Below, piece after piece: positions 1-9,815 of a stretch of 64,000 bases of DNA; the stretch's first letter is position 1, and each line of letters opens with the position of its first letter. The notes under the pieces are model-generated. The model was not told the DNA's origin. It ran no database searches and saw nothing but the letters and a program-made list of their open reading frames with translations. The translations under genes were made by a program, and so were the position numbers. Where the stretch lies: the NCBI RefSeq assembly GCF_004216775.1, contig NZ_SGXF01000003.1, forward strand, positions 207,224-271,223, given 5' to 3'. The stretch comes from Cuneatibacter caecimuris (GTDB lineage: Bacteria; Bacillota; Clostridia; Lachnospirales; Lachnospiraceae).

Positions 1-708
1 AGAATATTTCTGTGGATCTAAACCGTGTTTTTCAAAATGCTCCGTAAGCTTCTGGACTACTTTATCCAGCGATTTTTTCCGGCTGCGGGCAATGCCTCCA
101 AGGAAAATTTCCCCCTGTTTGAGGGTGATGACAGGGCGGAGAGACAGCCAGTTTGTGACCATGCCGGCCACTTTGCCGGCCCGGCCGCCTTTCAGGAGAT
201 AGTCCATATTAGCGATGGTAAAGAAAATCCTGCCGGTATGTTTGATTTCTCCAATCCGTTTTACCAAATCTTCATAGGAGAGTCCGGCCTGCCGCATACG
301 GGCGGCCTCCACTGCTACAAGCCCTTGCAGCACGGTGTTCACTGTAGTATCAATCACGGTAATTTTGATATCCGGATATTTTTCCAGCACGGCCGAACGG
401 GCGGCTACAGCGGAATTGTAGGAGCCGCTGAATTTTGTGGTGATGCAGAGGCAGATGATGTCCGTGCCTTTTTCTGCATATGGAAGAAAAGCATTGATAA
501 AATCCTGTACTGACGGAAGGGAGGATTTGGGACATGCCTTGGGGTGGTCGATCATTTCCTGGTAAAAATCTAATACGCCCACTTCGGCAATTTCCTTTCG
601 GTAGACCTCCCCATCAAGAGAGACATAAAAGGGAACCACATGGATTCCATACTGCTCTGCTAATTCCGGCCCCAGATCGCAGGAGCCATCGCTGATAATC
701 TGATACAT
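1..708 (-). CDS. DegV family fatty-acid-binding protein (3' end cut by window)
   Basis: The 236 codons visible read from the start at 708 into the window edge, so the C-terminus is missing. Translation begins MYQIISDGSCDLGPEL and continues with the DegV pattern: a short N-terminal alpha/beta lobe with KSSLPS (about residues 61-66) and TTKFSGSYNSA (about 90-100), whose Ser/Thr residues bind the fatty-acid carboxylate in this family, then the MDYLLKGGRAGK segment typical of the second lobe. DegV proteins bind long-chain fatty acids, in some species as the FakB partner of the FakA kinase. An AAAGGG ribosome site lies about 10 bases upstream of the ATG, and a good promoter precedes it. The gene stands alone, divergent from the sugar operon. 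Family assignment is firm; ligand and partner are not shown by the sequence. Confidence 0.9.
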   Translation of the reverse strand, partial: MYQIISDGSCDLGPELAEQYGIHVVPFYVSLDGEVYRKEIAEVGVLDFYQEMIDHPKACPKSSLPSVQDFINAFLPYAEKGTDIICLCITTKFSGSYNSAVAARSAVLEKYPDIKITVIDTTVNTVLQGLVAVEAARMRQAGLSYEDLVKRIGEIKHTGRIFFTIANMDYLLKGGRAGKVAGMVTNWLSLRPVITLKQGEIFLGGIARSRKKSLDKVVQKLTEHFEKHGLDPQKYS

Positions 709-745
709 AGTATTAAAAACCCTTTCATTTGTTGATATCCTCTAT

Positions 746-773
746 ATTCTAGCATAATCTGGAAGGTTGTCAA
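746..773 (-). promoter_or_regulatory. Sigma-70-type promoter for the DegV gene
   Basis: On the minus strand TTGACA (768-773) is followed after 16 bases by TAGAAT (746-751), placed 38 bases before the DegV ATG. Both hexamers are close to consensus. Confidence 0.6.
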
Positions 774-854
774 TCCGGGAAGCATAATACAAAAATCAGT
801 AAAACTTAAAAGTGCAGGATTTTACAGGAAACAGTTGCAGTTTTTCCATTCAAT

Positions 855-882
855 TTGTCAAAAATTGTTGATAGAATACAAA
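855..882 (+). promoter_or_regulatory. Possible promoter of the sugar-uptake operon
   Basis: TTGTCA (855-860), a 16-base spacer and TACAAA (877-882) lie about 37 bases before the binding-protein ATG. The -10 box is imperfect, as would fit an activator-dependent promoter under the YesN-like regulator of the operon. Weak evidence. Confidence 0.35.
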
Positions 883-919
883 TATCCAAAACAGTTGAAT
901 CAAATAAAAGGAGGAACAC

Positions 920-2233
920 ATGAAAAGAAGATTTTATTGTGCAGTGATGGCCGGAGTGATGGCCGCGGCAATGACGGGATGCGGGAATACGGACAGCAGC
1001 AAGACCACAGTGGCCGCAGGAACAGAGAACGCAAATGTGAAGGGTGGGGAACTGAGCATTCTGGCACCCCAGAACAGCGTAAACGACGGAACATATGCCA
1101 TGGTGGATGCTTTTGAGAAAAAGTACGGCGTCAAGGTATCTCTGGAACTGCTTCCGGACAATGAGGCGGAAAATCTGATTCGGTCCAGAGCGGCAACAGG
1201 GGATTTGGGAGATATTGTGGATTTTCATTCCGGATCTCAGCTCAGCACTCTGAGCCCCGGCGATAATCTGATGGATATTACCGGAGAAGGGTATCTGAAG
1301 AATGTGGACGATACCTTCCTGGATTGCGTGACTGTGGACGGAAAGGTGTATGGTACGCCAGTAGGCCCTACCTATGCGGGAGGCGTATTTTATAATAAGA
1401 AGATCTATGAGGAATTAAAGCTGGAAGTGCCGAAGACATGGGAAGAATTCCTGGAAAACTGCAGCGCCTGCCAAAATGCCGGATATACGGGCATCATCGG
1501 AACATACGGGGACGCCTGGACCTCACAGCTGCTTCTTTTGTCGGATTTTTACTATCTGAATTCCAGCGAGCCGGATTTTGCAGAGAAATATACTGCCGGA
1601 GAAGTGACGCTGGAGGACGCGCCGGAGTATTTGAAGAGCCTTGAAAAGCTGGCTGCCCAGAAAGAGTATTTCAATGCGGATTTCCTTTCCAGTACAAATG
1701 ACGACGGATGCAGGATGCTGGTAGAAGGAAAAGGTGCGCACCAGATCATGCGGACCAGAGAGTATAACAGCATGGTAGAAAGCTACCCGGAGGCTGAGGA
1801 ACTGATTGGATTCTTCGCAGTTCCCGGAGAGGACGGTTCAGACAGTGGAATTACTGTCTGGATGCCTCATGGATTCTATATCGCCAAAAACGCAAAGAAC
1901 CTGGAAAACGCGAAACTGTGGCAGGAATTTACCACTACTGAAGAAGCTGCCAAGGCTTATGCTGCGGCCTCCTCTCCCATGGGGCCTTTTATGCTCAAAG
2001 GCGTGGATCTGGGGAACAATGTACGGCCCGCGATTCAGGAGGTGATGAATTATGTGGAAGGAAGGAAATCCGCTCCCGCAATGGAATTCCTCTGCCCGGT
2101 GAAAGGAACGAATATGGCACAGATCTGTGTGCAGATCGGTTCAGGAGAAATCTCTCCGGAAGATGGGATCAAGGCGCTGCATGAGGATAATAAAAAATCA
2201 GCTCAGCAGCTGGGGCTGGAAGGCTGGAAGTAA
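920..2233 (+). CDS. Sugar ABC transporter solute-binding lipoprotein (family 1)
   Basis: A 437-residue extracellular binding protein. The N-terminus MKRRFYCAVMAGVMA is a lipoprotein signal ending in the lipobox MTGC, so Cys21 should be lipidated and the protein tethered outside the membrane. The mature part has the family 1 (MalE/UgpB-like) order: a beta-rich N-lobe (ELSILAPQNS), the hinge segment YGTPVGPTYAGGVFYNKKIYEEL near residues 147-169, and a C-lobe with WMPHGFYIAKNAKN. GGAGG precedes the ATG by 5-6 bases. It is followed after 30 bases by two permease genes, so it supplies the substrate to that importer. The neighbouring GH106-like enzyme and sugar isomerase suggest an oligosaccharide ligand, which is inference. 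Confidence 0.93.
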   Translation: MKRRFYCAVMAGVMAAAMTGCGNTDSSKTTVAAGTENANVKGGELSILAPQNSVNDGTYAMVDAFEKKYGVKVSLELLPDNEAENLIRSRAATGDLGDIVDFHSGSQLSTLSPGDNLMDITGEGYLKNVDDTFLDCVTVDGKVYGTPVGPTYAGGVFYNKKIYEELKLEVPKTWEEFLENCSACQNAGYTGIIGTYGDAWTSQLLLLSDFYYLNSSEPDFAEKYTAGEVTLEDAPEYLKSLEKLAAQKEYFNADFLSSTNDDGCRMLVEGKGAHQIMRTREYNSMVESYPEAEELIGFFAVPGEDGSDSGITVWMPHGFYIAKNAKNLENAKLWQEFTTTEEAAKAYAAASSPMGPFMLKGVDLGNNVRPAIQEVMNYVEGRKSAPAMEFLCPVKGTNMAQICVQIGSGEISPEDGIKALHEDNKKSAQQLGLEGWK

Positions 2234-2263
2234 ACAGAATGAAAAAGGAGGATGAAACACAGG

Positions 2264-3148
2264 ATGAAAAGAAAGGGTAAGCATAAATCTATAGCGCAGA
2301 AAATTTATTCCAGAAAACTGATGCTGCCTGCCGCGGCAATCTATGTGGTGATATTTGTCATCCCCACATTTTCATCCTTCTTTTTCAGTTTCACCAGGTG
2401 GACACTGAAGGATTGGGAGTGGATCGGGCTGGATAATTTTATCACTTTTTTCCAGGAACCATCTCTGCTGATCGGCCTGAAGAATACCATTCTTTATGGA
2501 GCGATGACCTGCGGGCTGAAAGTAGTGATCGCCCTGCTGCTGGCAATTTTGCTGACCAGAGGATGGAAAATTGAAGGATATCTGCGGACCGTGATTTTTA
2601 TTCCCACCATTATCAGTACCATCGCCATCGGCCTGATGTTTAAAAGCTTCATGCATCCCACAAATGGAATTATCAACCAGGCCCTTGACCAGCTGGGAAT
2701 CGGTTCCGTTTTCTGGCTGACAGACAAAAGGCTTGCGCTGTTGTCAGTAGCGCTGGTGGATGTGTGGAAAGGACTTGGAGTGGCGACCCTGATTTATGTA
2801 GCCGGGATTAAGGGAATTGACCGGACCTATACGGAAGCAGCGGAAATAGACGGCGCCAGCGGGGTACAGCGATTCAGGTATATTACTCTTCCACTGATCC
2901 GACCGGCTATGAATTCAGTGCTCATCCTTTCACTGATCGGCGGGCTGCGCAACTTTGATCTGATCTGGGTGATGACTGGAGGCGGTCCCGGATTTACCAC
3001 GGATCTGCTGACCACGGTGATTTATAAACAGTATGCCAATGGATTATACGGCCTGTCCACAGCAGGAAATGTAATTCTGTTCCTTGTGGTGGCGCTGATC
3101 GCCTTCCCGGTATATTATTATCTGACAAAAAAAGAGGAGGTGTACTGA
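2264..3148 (+). CDS. Sugar ABC transporter permease (MalF/UgpA type)
   Basis: Integral membrane subunit of a carbohydrate importer, with about six hydrophobic segments and a short basic N-terminus. The cytoplasmic EAA loop that docks the ATPase is present near residues 190-215 (EAAEIDGASGVQRFRYITLP). The start at 2264 is preferred because AAGGAGG ends at 2251, directly against an earlier in-frame ATG at 2252 but 12 bases before 2264. The stop codon overlaps the next permease by one base (TGATG), which implies translational coupling. No ATP-binding gene accompanies the permeases; Firmicutes often use a shared MsmK-type ATPase for such importers. Confidence 0.93.
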   Translation: MKRKGKHKSIAQKIYSRKLMLPAAAIYVVIFVIPTFSSFFFSFTRWTLKDWEWIGLDNFITFFQEPSLLIGLKNTILYGAMTCGLKVVIALLLAILLTRGWKIEGYLRTVIFIPTIISTIAIGLMFKSFMHPTNGIINQALDQLGIGSVFWLTDKRLALLSVALVDVWKGLGVATLIYVAGIKGIDRTYTEAAEIDGASGVQRFRYITLPLIRPAMNSVLILSLIGGLRNFDLIWVMTGGGPGFTTDLLTTVIYKQYANGLYGLSTAGNVILFLVVALIAFPVYYYLTKKEEVY

Positions 3149-3978
3149 TGAACAAGCGGGTCAAACGGCTGATTTTTCAGGTAATTGCAGTGCTGGTCAC
3201 TCTGGTGGCTTACATCGTCCCGTTCTATTTCATCATTCTGACAGCGTGCAAAAATAAGAAGGAAGCCTCCTGGCTGAACCTGAGCCTGCCTACAGAATGG
3301 AAACTTTTTGAGAATATCAAGGAAGTCCTGACTGTAAATGACGGGATGATCATCCGGGCATTTTTTAACAGCTTGGTATTGACAGTCTGTTCTGTGCTGA
3401 TCATCGTTGTGGTTACAGCCTTGCTGGCCTTTGTGATGCAGCGCAGAAACGACAGGAGCACCAGATTGTTCAGCCTGCTGATTTTGGCCGGGCTGATCGT
3501 CCCTTCTTCCGTGGTGCCTACATACTGGGTGCTGGATTTCCTGCACATTTCTAAAACCATTGTGGGTTTGATTATCGTGGAAGTGGCGCTGAATATATCT
3601 TTTGCCACCATTCTGTACAGGGGATTTATGGGATCTATCCCGCAGGCGATTGACGAGGCGGCTATTATTGACGGGTGCGGAACCGGAAAATTATTTATGA
3701 AAATCATTTTGCCGCTGCTCAAACCGGTAACAGCTACAGTAGCAGTGGTATCCACCCTCCATGTGTATAATGATTTTGTGAACCCTCTTTATTATCTGCC
3801 CGGAGCCAAAAACGCTACTATCCAGCTGTCCATATATTATTTTTCCGGACAGTATGGCAGCGACTGGAACCTGGTATTCGCTGATATCCTGTTGATCTCC
3901 ATTCCTGTGGTGGTGATGTATGTGGTATTTAACAAGCAGATAGTGGAGGGAATGGTAGCGGGTTCTGTGAAAGGATGA
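3148..3978 (+). CDS. Sugar ABC transporter permease (MalG/UgpE type)
   Basis: Second membrane subunit of the importer, 276 residues with about six transmembrane segments. Its EAA loop lies near residues 170-195 (EAAIIDGCGTGKLFMKIILP), and the C-terminal extension ending in EGMVAGSVKG is typical of the MalG/UgpE branch. The ATG overlaps the stop of the first permease and is preceded by AGGAGG. The gene ends within the start region of the glycosidase, so the transporter and hydrolase are probably translated from one message. Assignment to the carbohydrate uptake-1 group is firm; the sugar is unknown. Confidence 0.93.
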   Translation: MNKRVKRLIFQVIAVLVTLVAYIVPFYFIILTACKNKKEASWLNLSLPTEWKLFENIKEVLTVNDGMIIRAFFNSLVLTVCSVLIIVVVTALLAFVMQRRNDRSTRLFSLLILAGLIVPSSVVPTYWVLDFLHISKTIVGLIIVEVALNISFATILYRGFMGSIPQAIDEAAIIDGCGTGKLFMKIILPLLKPVTATVAVVSTLHVYNDFVNPLYYLPGAKNATIQLSIYYFSGQYGSDWNLVFADILLISIPVVVMYVVFNKQIVEGMVAGSVKG

Positions 3979-3983
3979 AAAAG

Positions 3984-6900
3984 ATGGATTTATATCCCAA
4001 GAGCAGTCAGCAGTACAGTGATGAAGTATTTCAGAATCCCCCTGCGCAATACAGGGGGACTCCGTTCTGGGCCTGGAATACCAGGCTGGACAAAAAGAGG
4101 CTGGAAGAGCAGATTTGTGTCCTAAAAGAAATGGGCATGGGCGGCTTTCATATCCACAGCAGGATCGGGCTGAACACAGAATACCTGGGGCCGGAATTTA
4201 TGGAGGACGTTCGCTTTTGTATTGACCGGGCAAAGGAACTGGGTATGCGGTGCTGGCTGTATGATGAGGACAAGTGGCCTTCAGGTTATGGAGGCGGTAG
4301 AGTGACGAAAAACCCGGAGTACCGGAATAAGTTTCTCTTGTTTTCACCGGAAAGAAAAGAAGATGGCTATATGCGCCAGAAAACTCCGAAGCAGGTCACC
4401 CGTCTTGCTGCCGGTGGACAGGGACGGCTGCTGGCTCGGTATGACGTAGAACTGAGGGATGGGAAGTTAGAGGGTTACAGACTGCTGGCAGAATCGGACA
4501 AGGATACGGTAAATACATGGTTTGCCTATCTGGTGACTGCGGAAGCGTCTCCCTGGTTCAACAGCCAGTCCTATGCAGACACATTGAACCCCAAGGCTAC
4601 AGAACATTTTATTAAAGAAGTGCATGAGCGTTATGCGGCTGCAGTGGGAGAGGAGTTCTCAGGCGCCGTACCGGCAATCTTTACAGATGAGCCGCAGTTT
4701 TCCCAAAAAGATAATTTTTCTTTTGCAAAATCGGAGGAAGAACTGAAGATCCCTTATACGGAAGACCTGGAGCATGGCTTTTGCAGGACGTATGGATGCA
4801 GCCTGCTGGAATCTCTGCCGGAACTGTTTTGGGAACTGCCAGAAGGGGTTTCTGAAGTGAGATATAAGTATCACGATTATGTGGCGGAACGGTTTGCCCG
4901 GGCTTATGCAGATACTATTGGAGCCTGGTGCCGGAATCACGGCCTTTTACTGACAGGACATGTGATGGAAGAAGCGGAGCTGGGGTCTCAGACCAGGGCT
5001 TTAGGGGAAGCCATGCGCCAGTACCGCGGGTTTGGACTGCCGGGTGTGGATATGCTTGCAGACCGGTACGAATATAATACGGTGAAGCAGGCTCAGAGCG
5101 CTGCGCACCAATATGGCTGTCCCGGCGTGCTCAGCGAGCTGTACGGTGTGACCAACTGGGATTTTGATTTCAGGGGGCATAAAAGGCAGGGGGACTGGCA
5201 GGCCGCGCTGGGAGTCACCCAGAGAGTGCACCACCTGAGCTGGCTGTGCATGAAAGGAGAAGCCAAACGGGACTATCCGGCCCCGATTGACGAACATTCC
5301 CCCTGGTATCCAAAGTACCATCTGATAGAAGATTATTTTGCCAGGATCAATTCTGCGCTCACCAGAGGCAAGCCCCTTGTTCATATTGGAGTGGTGCATC
5401 CAATAGAAAGCTATTGGCTGTATTATGGGCCGAATGACCAGACGGGGGAAATGCGCAAAGAAATGGAAGAGGAATTTTCATCCCTTGCAGAGTGGCTGAT
5501 CTTCCATTTGCTGGACTTTGATTATATTTGCGAATCTCAGCTGCCTAGTCAGTACACAACAGAGGGGGACGGGAAATTCCATGTGGGAAAAATGGCGTAT
5601 GAAGTGGTGGTGGTGCCGCCGCTGAAAACCATCAGAAAGTCAACCCTGAACTGCCTGAAAGAATTTGCGGATATGGGAGGACATGTGCTTTGGCTGGGAG
5701 AAAAACCGGAATATATAGACGCGCTGTCTGCGGAGAAAAGCTGGTTTTCATTTGGGGAAAACGCGCCCTTTGAGGCCTTTCCGGTGCGCCGGGAATTAGA
5801 ACAGTATCAGGAGATATCTGTTTATGGAGAGGACGGGACCTTTGCGGATCGTTTTATTTCCCAGATCCGGCAGGACGGGGAGGACAGATGGGTATTTCTG
5901 GCCCCGGGGAAAAAAGAAGAGCGTGCCTGCGTGCCGCAGTGCAGCAGAAATATCCTGCGGATCAGAGGCTGCTGGAAGGTGTGGGAATATTGTGCTCTGG
6001 ATGGAAAACGAAAGGAAGTACTGGCTGCTTATGAACGCGGCTATACTGAATGCAGGATTCCATTCTATGAGGATGACAGCCTGCTGCTCCGGCTGATTCC
6101 GCAGGATGAATTGACAGCCAGCATGGATTGCGGAAGGCAGAATATCCGGGATGCCGGAGGCGTGGAGGCAAGAAAGCAGGAGGGTTATCTGCAGGGGCCG
6201 GAGGAATATTCGCTTTCAGAGCCCAATGTCCTGCTGCTGGACCGGGCGGAGTTCTGGGTGGACGGCAATATACAGGCAGAGGGAGCCCAACTGGAGGTAA
6301 TAAAAATAGAAGATATTCTCCGTAAGAAATTGGGATATTCTCTTCGATCTGAGAGCTATCCTCAGCCTTGGTTGGAAAACGGGAAAACCCAACCCGTATG
6401 CAGGCTGACGCTGCGTTTTACCTTTGAGTCAGAGGTGGTAATAAAAGATGCGAAGCTGGCGGCAGAATCAGAGCAGGGATGGGATCTGGTGTTGAATGGA
6501 AAGCCTTGTATCAGGACAGAGGAATTCTGGCTGGACCAGGCATTTACTGTCTACCGGCTGCCGCAGATCTGTTCAGGAAGCAATGAATTGGTTTTCCAAG
6601 TCCCTTTTGGAGAACAGACCGCGCTGGAATGGAGCTTTCTGCTGGGAGAGTTTGGGGCAGAAACAGACGGCAGCAGCCTGCGGCTCACCAGAAAGCCTGA
6701 AACCATTCAATTTGGCGATCTGACCCGCCAAGGTTTCCCCTTCTTTGGAGGCAATATCGTTTATCATACGGAACTGAAGATAATAAGCAGAAAGCATGTG
6801 ACGCTTCAGATTCCAAATTACTCTGGAAGCCTGGTTTCAGCCCGTGCAGAGGGTAAGGAAGAGCAATATCTTTTTTGCTCCCCATATACAGCAGACTTGG

Positions 6901-7109
6901 GTATTCTGGAAAAAGGAAAACACAGGGTGGAGATTACAATATATGGAAACAGGAGAAATACCTTTGGGCAGCTGCATCACTGTGACAGAAACGAGGAATA
7001 TTTCGGCCCTAAAACCTGGAGAACAGAAGGGGCAGCCTGGAGCTGTGAATACCAGCTGCAGCCCATGGGAATTCTCTCTTCTCCTGTGATATACAGCGAG
7101 GATGAATGA
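3984..7109 (+). CDS. GH106-like glycoside hydrolase (alpha-L-rhamnosidase-related)
   Basis: A protein of about 1041 residues without a signal peptide, so probably cytoplasmic and acting on imported oligosaccharides. The N-terminal barrel carries marks of the GH106-related family: PFWAWN near residue 30, MGGFHIHSRIGL near 55, then WLYDEDKWPSGYGGG near 95. A TDEPQFS segment near residue 235 and later Glu-rich barrel motifs may supply catalytic acids. The last 250 residues look beta-rich and carbohydrate-binding-like (FFGGNIVYHTEL). ATG 3984 is 9 bases after GAAAGG; an upstream ATG at 3975 that overlaps the permease stop is also possible. GH106 members are rhamnosidases, but this branch is divergent, so the exact linkage cut is uncertain. 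Confidence 0.75.
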   Translation: MDLYPKSSQQYSDEVFQNPPAQYRGTPFWAWNTRLDKKRLEEQICVLKEMGMGGFHIHSRIGLNTEYLGPEFMEDVRFCIDRAKELGMRCWLYDEDKWPSGYGGGRVTKNPEYRNKFLLFSPERKEDGYMRQKTPKQVTRLAAGGQGRLLARYDVELRDGKLEGYRLLAESDKDTVNTWFAYLVTAEASPWFNSQSYADTLNPKATEHFIKEVHERYAAAVGEEFSGAVPAIFTDEPQFSQKDNFSFAKSEEELKIPYTEDLEHGFCRTYGCSLLESLPELFWELPEGVSEVRYKYHDYVAERFARAYADTIGAWCRNHGLLLTGHVMEEAELGSQTRALGEAMRQYRGFGLPGVDMLADRYEYNTVKQAQSAAHQYGCPGVLSELYGVTNWDFDFRGHKRQGDWQAALGVTQRVHHLSWLCMKGEAKRDYPAPIDEHSPWYPKYHLIEDYFARINSALTRGKPLVHIGVVHPIESYWLYYGPNDQTGEMRKEMEEEFSSLAEWLIFHLLDFDYICESQLPSQYTTEGDGKFHVGKMAYEVVVVPPLKTIRKSTLNCLKEFADMGGHVLWLGEKPEYIDALSAEKSWFSFGENAPFEAFPVRRELEQYQEISVYGEDGTFADRFISQIRQDGEDRWVFLAPGKKEERACVPQCSRNILRIRGCWKVWEYCALDGKRKEVLAAYERGYTECRIPFYEDDSLLLRLIPQDELTASMDCGRQNIRDAGGVEARKQEGYLQGPEEYSLSEPNVLLLDRAEFWVDGNIQAEGAQLEVIKIEDILRKKLGYSLRSESYPQPWLENGKTQPVCRLTLRFTFESEVVIKDAKLAAESEQGWDLVLNGKPCIRTEEFWLDQAFTVYRLPQICSGSNELVFQVPFGEQTALEWSFLLGEFGAETDGSSLRLTRKPETIQFGDLTRQGFPFFGGNIVYHTELKIISRKHVTLQIPNYSGSLVSARAEGKEEQYLFCSPYTADLGILEKGKHRVEITIYGNRRNTFGQLHHCDRNEEYFGPKTWRTEGAAWSCEYQLQPMGILSSPVIYSEDE

Positions 7110-7117
7110 GGGGAAAT

Positions 7118-8008
7118 ATGGCATATCTGTATTTAGCAATTGTAACAGTATTGTTCAGCTTTGGCGGAATCCTGATCAAAGCAGCTGGAACTTTATTTTC
7201 ACCTAATATGATCTCATTTCTACGGTTTGCCTGCGGGATTTTCTTACTGTCTGTATTGCAGAAAGCCAGAAAGAGGAAGGTAAAATGGAAATTTGCCTGC
7301 CATCTGATCTGGCTGGGAGGATTTTGTAAGGCGCTGCACTATCTGGGAGAAAATTATGGAGTGGCAAATGGTTTTTCCTATGGGAATGTAGTGGTCTGGC
7401 CAGTACAGACGATTGTTGTCCTGATCATTTCTATTACAGTGCTGCATGAAAAAATCAGCGCCAGGAACATCCTTGGCGCTGTTCTGTGCATGGTGGGAAT
7501 TGGTGTCATTTCCTGGAACGGAGCATCGGCGGAAGTGTTTTTTGGAGAACACCTGCATCTGCTAGCAGCGTTTGTGATTGCCGGCGTCGGAGCTGCTTTA
7601 TTCGCCGTTTCGCAGAAAAGATTGCTGAGCCAGATGGGAATTATGGAAATGAATGGTTCCATGTTTGCGGTGGGAGCCGTATGTTGCATGTTTTTTCTGC
7701 CATTCCAGAATTATCCGCAGAATGAGGTTAGTTTTTCTGGTATAATAGCATTAGGTATATTAGGAGCAATCACTGGCATTGGTTTTTTGCTGCAGGCGGA
7801 AGCAATGAAAACAGTTCCCCTTTTTCTGATCACGGTTATTCAGAGCGCCACAGTGATTCTTTCGCTGGTCTGGGCAGTGCTGTTTTTTCAGGAACCTGTC
7901 ACCGGATATATTATCTGCGGAACACTCTGCTTTATCGCCGGGATGCTGTGTATTAATCTGAGAGGGCCGAAAAAGGAGGCGCGGCATGTGGAAAGTCATC
8001 GGAGATAG
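7118..8008 (+). CDS. EamA/DMT family transporter
   Basis: About 296 residues made of ten hydrophobic segments arranged as two EamA repeats, with the typical opening AYLYLAIVTVLFSFGGILIK and the second-half motif GFLLQAEAMKTVPLFLITVI. Members move small metabolites across the cytoplasmic membrane. GAGGGG stands four bases before ATG 7118; ATG 7106, which overlaps the glycosidase stop, is an alternative. The 3' end overlaps the kinase gene by 23 bases. Within this operon it may export or import a sugar breakdown product, but no substrate can be read from the sequence. Confidence 0.85.
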   Translation: MAYLYLAIVTVLFSFGGILIKAAGTLFSPNMISFLRFACGIFLLSVLQKARKRKVKWKFACHLIWLGGFCKALHYLGENYGVANGFSYGNVVVWPVQTIVVLIISITVLHEKISARNILGAVLCMVGIGVISWNGASAEVFFGEHLHLLAAFVIAGVGAALFAVSQKRLLSQMGIMEMNGSMFAVGAVCCMFFLPFQNYPQNEVSFSGIIALGILGAITGIGFLLQAEAMKTVPLFLITVIQSATVILSLVWAVLFFQEPVTGYIICGTLCFIAGMLCINLRGPKKEARHVESHRR

Positions 8009-9815
8009 GCTGTCGGGCATACGCCTTCGGCTGTTGTTTTTATATGTGGGAATTTTATTTGCCATTCTGATCAGCGTTTACATAGGGACGGTATATGGCA
8101 GCTATCATAATTATCTGGAAGAAGAGGGGCAGAAAATTCAGTATACGGTGGAATCTGTCCTGGACAGACTGGATCACGATATAGAACAGATGGATTACAT
8201 CCTGCTGGACGCTATCTCGGACGAGTCTCTGATTAGTGCGCTCAAGGAACTCCGGTCAGAAAAAAACATGACGGAGAAACGCAAGTATGAACTGACCAAT
8301 ATTGTTTCCGACTGCATTGTAACAGAATCTTCTATACGGACGCTTCACCGGCTGAGCGTATTCACATCAGATAGTTTTTTTGTTACAACAAACGTGGATA
8401 AAAAAGCCTATCCGGCAAAGATGATCGAGAATATCTGGTGGCTTTCCAAAGCACGTATGAAAAAGGGGGAAAAGGTGCTGCTGGGGCCGGGCGCGGATCC
8501 ATGGGGGAGGCAGAGGGCTCAAGTGATTACTCTGGCCCGGCTGGTACGGGATCCGGGGAAGGAAATCGGATTTATTGAAGCACAGCTGGACTTTGAGAAA
8601 GTTCGGGAGATATGCAGCGTGGCAGAATCCTTCAGAATTACTGTACTGGATGAAAACGGACAAATATTTTATACGAACAGCGGCGCTGACGGAACAGGAA
8701 ACCAGGACGCAATGGTTCTGGATCAAGAAGAAAGAAACGGAATCTGGGAGAATCCGGCCACTGGAAAACAGGAACTGGTCCGCACGGCGGTTTCTTCCGA
8801 AACAGGGCTTAAGTGCCTGGTTTTCCAGGAAAATTCATTTTGGGACAGCAGCCTGGGGATTGTCTGGAATACCGGCGTTTTTGCTGTGATGTCTGTGGCG
8901 CTATTGTCCATCATCTTGGCGGCGGTGTTTATTCATAGGATTCTGAAGCCTTTGCTGGAATTGAAGCAGGTGCTGGAGCGAACAGATCTGGATACTTTGC
9001 AGGAAAACGGGAATATATCGATCTCAGGCAGCAAAATCAAAGAAATTAATTCTTTAATCTCGTCTTTTGGCAGAATGAACGTACGCCTGACGGATTCGAT
9101 CCGCCGGGAGCGAAGCGCTTATCAGGCCCAGATGAACGCCAGGTTCGACGTGCTGCAGACCCAGATCAATCCGCATTTCATGCACAATATGCTGAATGTA
9201 ATTGTGAATATGACGTATGAGGGAGAGCTGCAGGAGATCCCTGAGATCTGCAACCGCCTTTCAGAAAATATCCGTTATTCTACGTCCACCAGGGAGCAGA
9301 CCGTTACTCTGCAGGAAGAACTGGGCTTTATTGAAAATTATCTGATTCTGATGAAGAAAAGGTTTGAGTATAAGCTGGAATATGAACTGCGCCTGGGGAA
9401 TCTGGAAGCCAGTCAGATTCTGCTTCCCAAGTTATCCCTGATTCCTTTTGTGGAAAACGCAGTATACCACCCGTATTATGAAAGCCAGTCAGAGATCATC
9501 CGTCTGATTATCGAAACAGGCGGGGATTCCAGGGAATGGTATCTAGTCATACGGGACAACGGCAATGGGTTTTCAGAAGAAGAGATTCGGAGTTTAAGGG
9601 AAAAGATGGAGGCATATTTGGGACAGCTGAAAAACAGCCCGTCTTTTCCCGGACTGGAAATCGGCGGAATGGGAGTGATTAATACCTATGCCAGGCTGGA
9701 ACTGTTTTCCGGAGGAGCGATCCGCCTTGAGCTGAGGAACGCTCCAGACGGAGGAGCGGTGGTGCTGATAAAAGGAGGGGATGGAGATGTACCGGATTCT
9801 GATCGTAGAGGATGA
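7986..9815 (+). CDS. YesM-like sensor histidine kinase
   Basis: A 609-residue membrane kinase of the LytS/YesM type. A transmembrane helix near residues 15-37 and another near 298-320 enclose an extracellular sensor region of about 260 residues; a HAMP-like linker follows. The His_kinase core contains QINPHFMHN near residue 393, with His in the phosphoacceptor position, then an ATPase domain with ENAVYHPY and DNGNGF. AAGGAGG lies six bases before the ATG, which is inside the end of the EamA gene. The gene overlaps the YesN-like regulator. Such pairs sense extracellular oligosaccharides, often with the adjacent binding protein, and switch on the transporter operon in which they lie. Confidence 0.93.
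   Translation: MWKVIGDRLSGIRLRLLFLYVGILFAILISVYIGTVYGSYHNYLEEEGQKIQYTVESVLDRLDHDIEQMDYILLDAISDESLISALKELRSEKNMTEKRKYELTNIVSDCIVTESSIRTLHRLSVFTSDSFFVTTNVDKKAYPAKMIENIWWLSKARMKKGEKVLLGPGADPWGRQRAQVITLARLVRDPGKEIGFIEAQLDFEKVREICSVAESFRITVLDENGQIFYTNSGADGTGNQDAMVLDQEERNGIWENPATGKQELVRTAVSSETGLKCLVFQENSFWDSSLGIVWNTGVFAVMSVALLSIILAAVFIHRILKPLLELKQVLERTDLDTLQENGNISISGSKIKEINSLISSFGRMNVRLTDSIRRERSAYQAQMNARFDVLQTQINPHFMHNMLNVIVNMTYEGELQEIPEICNRLSENIRYSTSTREQTVTLQEELGFIENYLILMKKRFEYKLEYELRLGNLEASQILLPKLSLIPFVENAVYHPYYESQSEIIRLIIETGGDSREWYLVIRDNGNGFSEEEIRSLREKMEAYLGQLKNSPSFPGLEIGGMGVINTYARLELFSGGAIRLELRNAPDGGAVVLIKGGDGDVPDSDRRG

Noticed and set aside
25-513. Plus-strand open frame of 162 codons at the left edge
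   Set aside because: It is antisense to the DegV gene, whose minus-strand translation is a clear family match.
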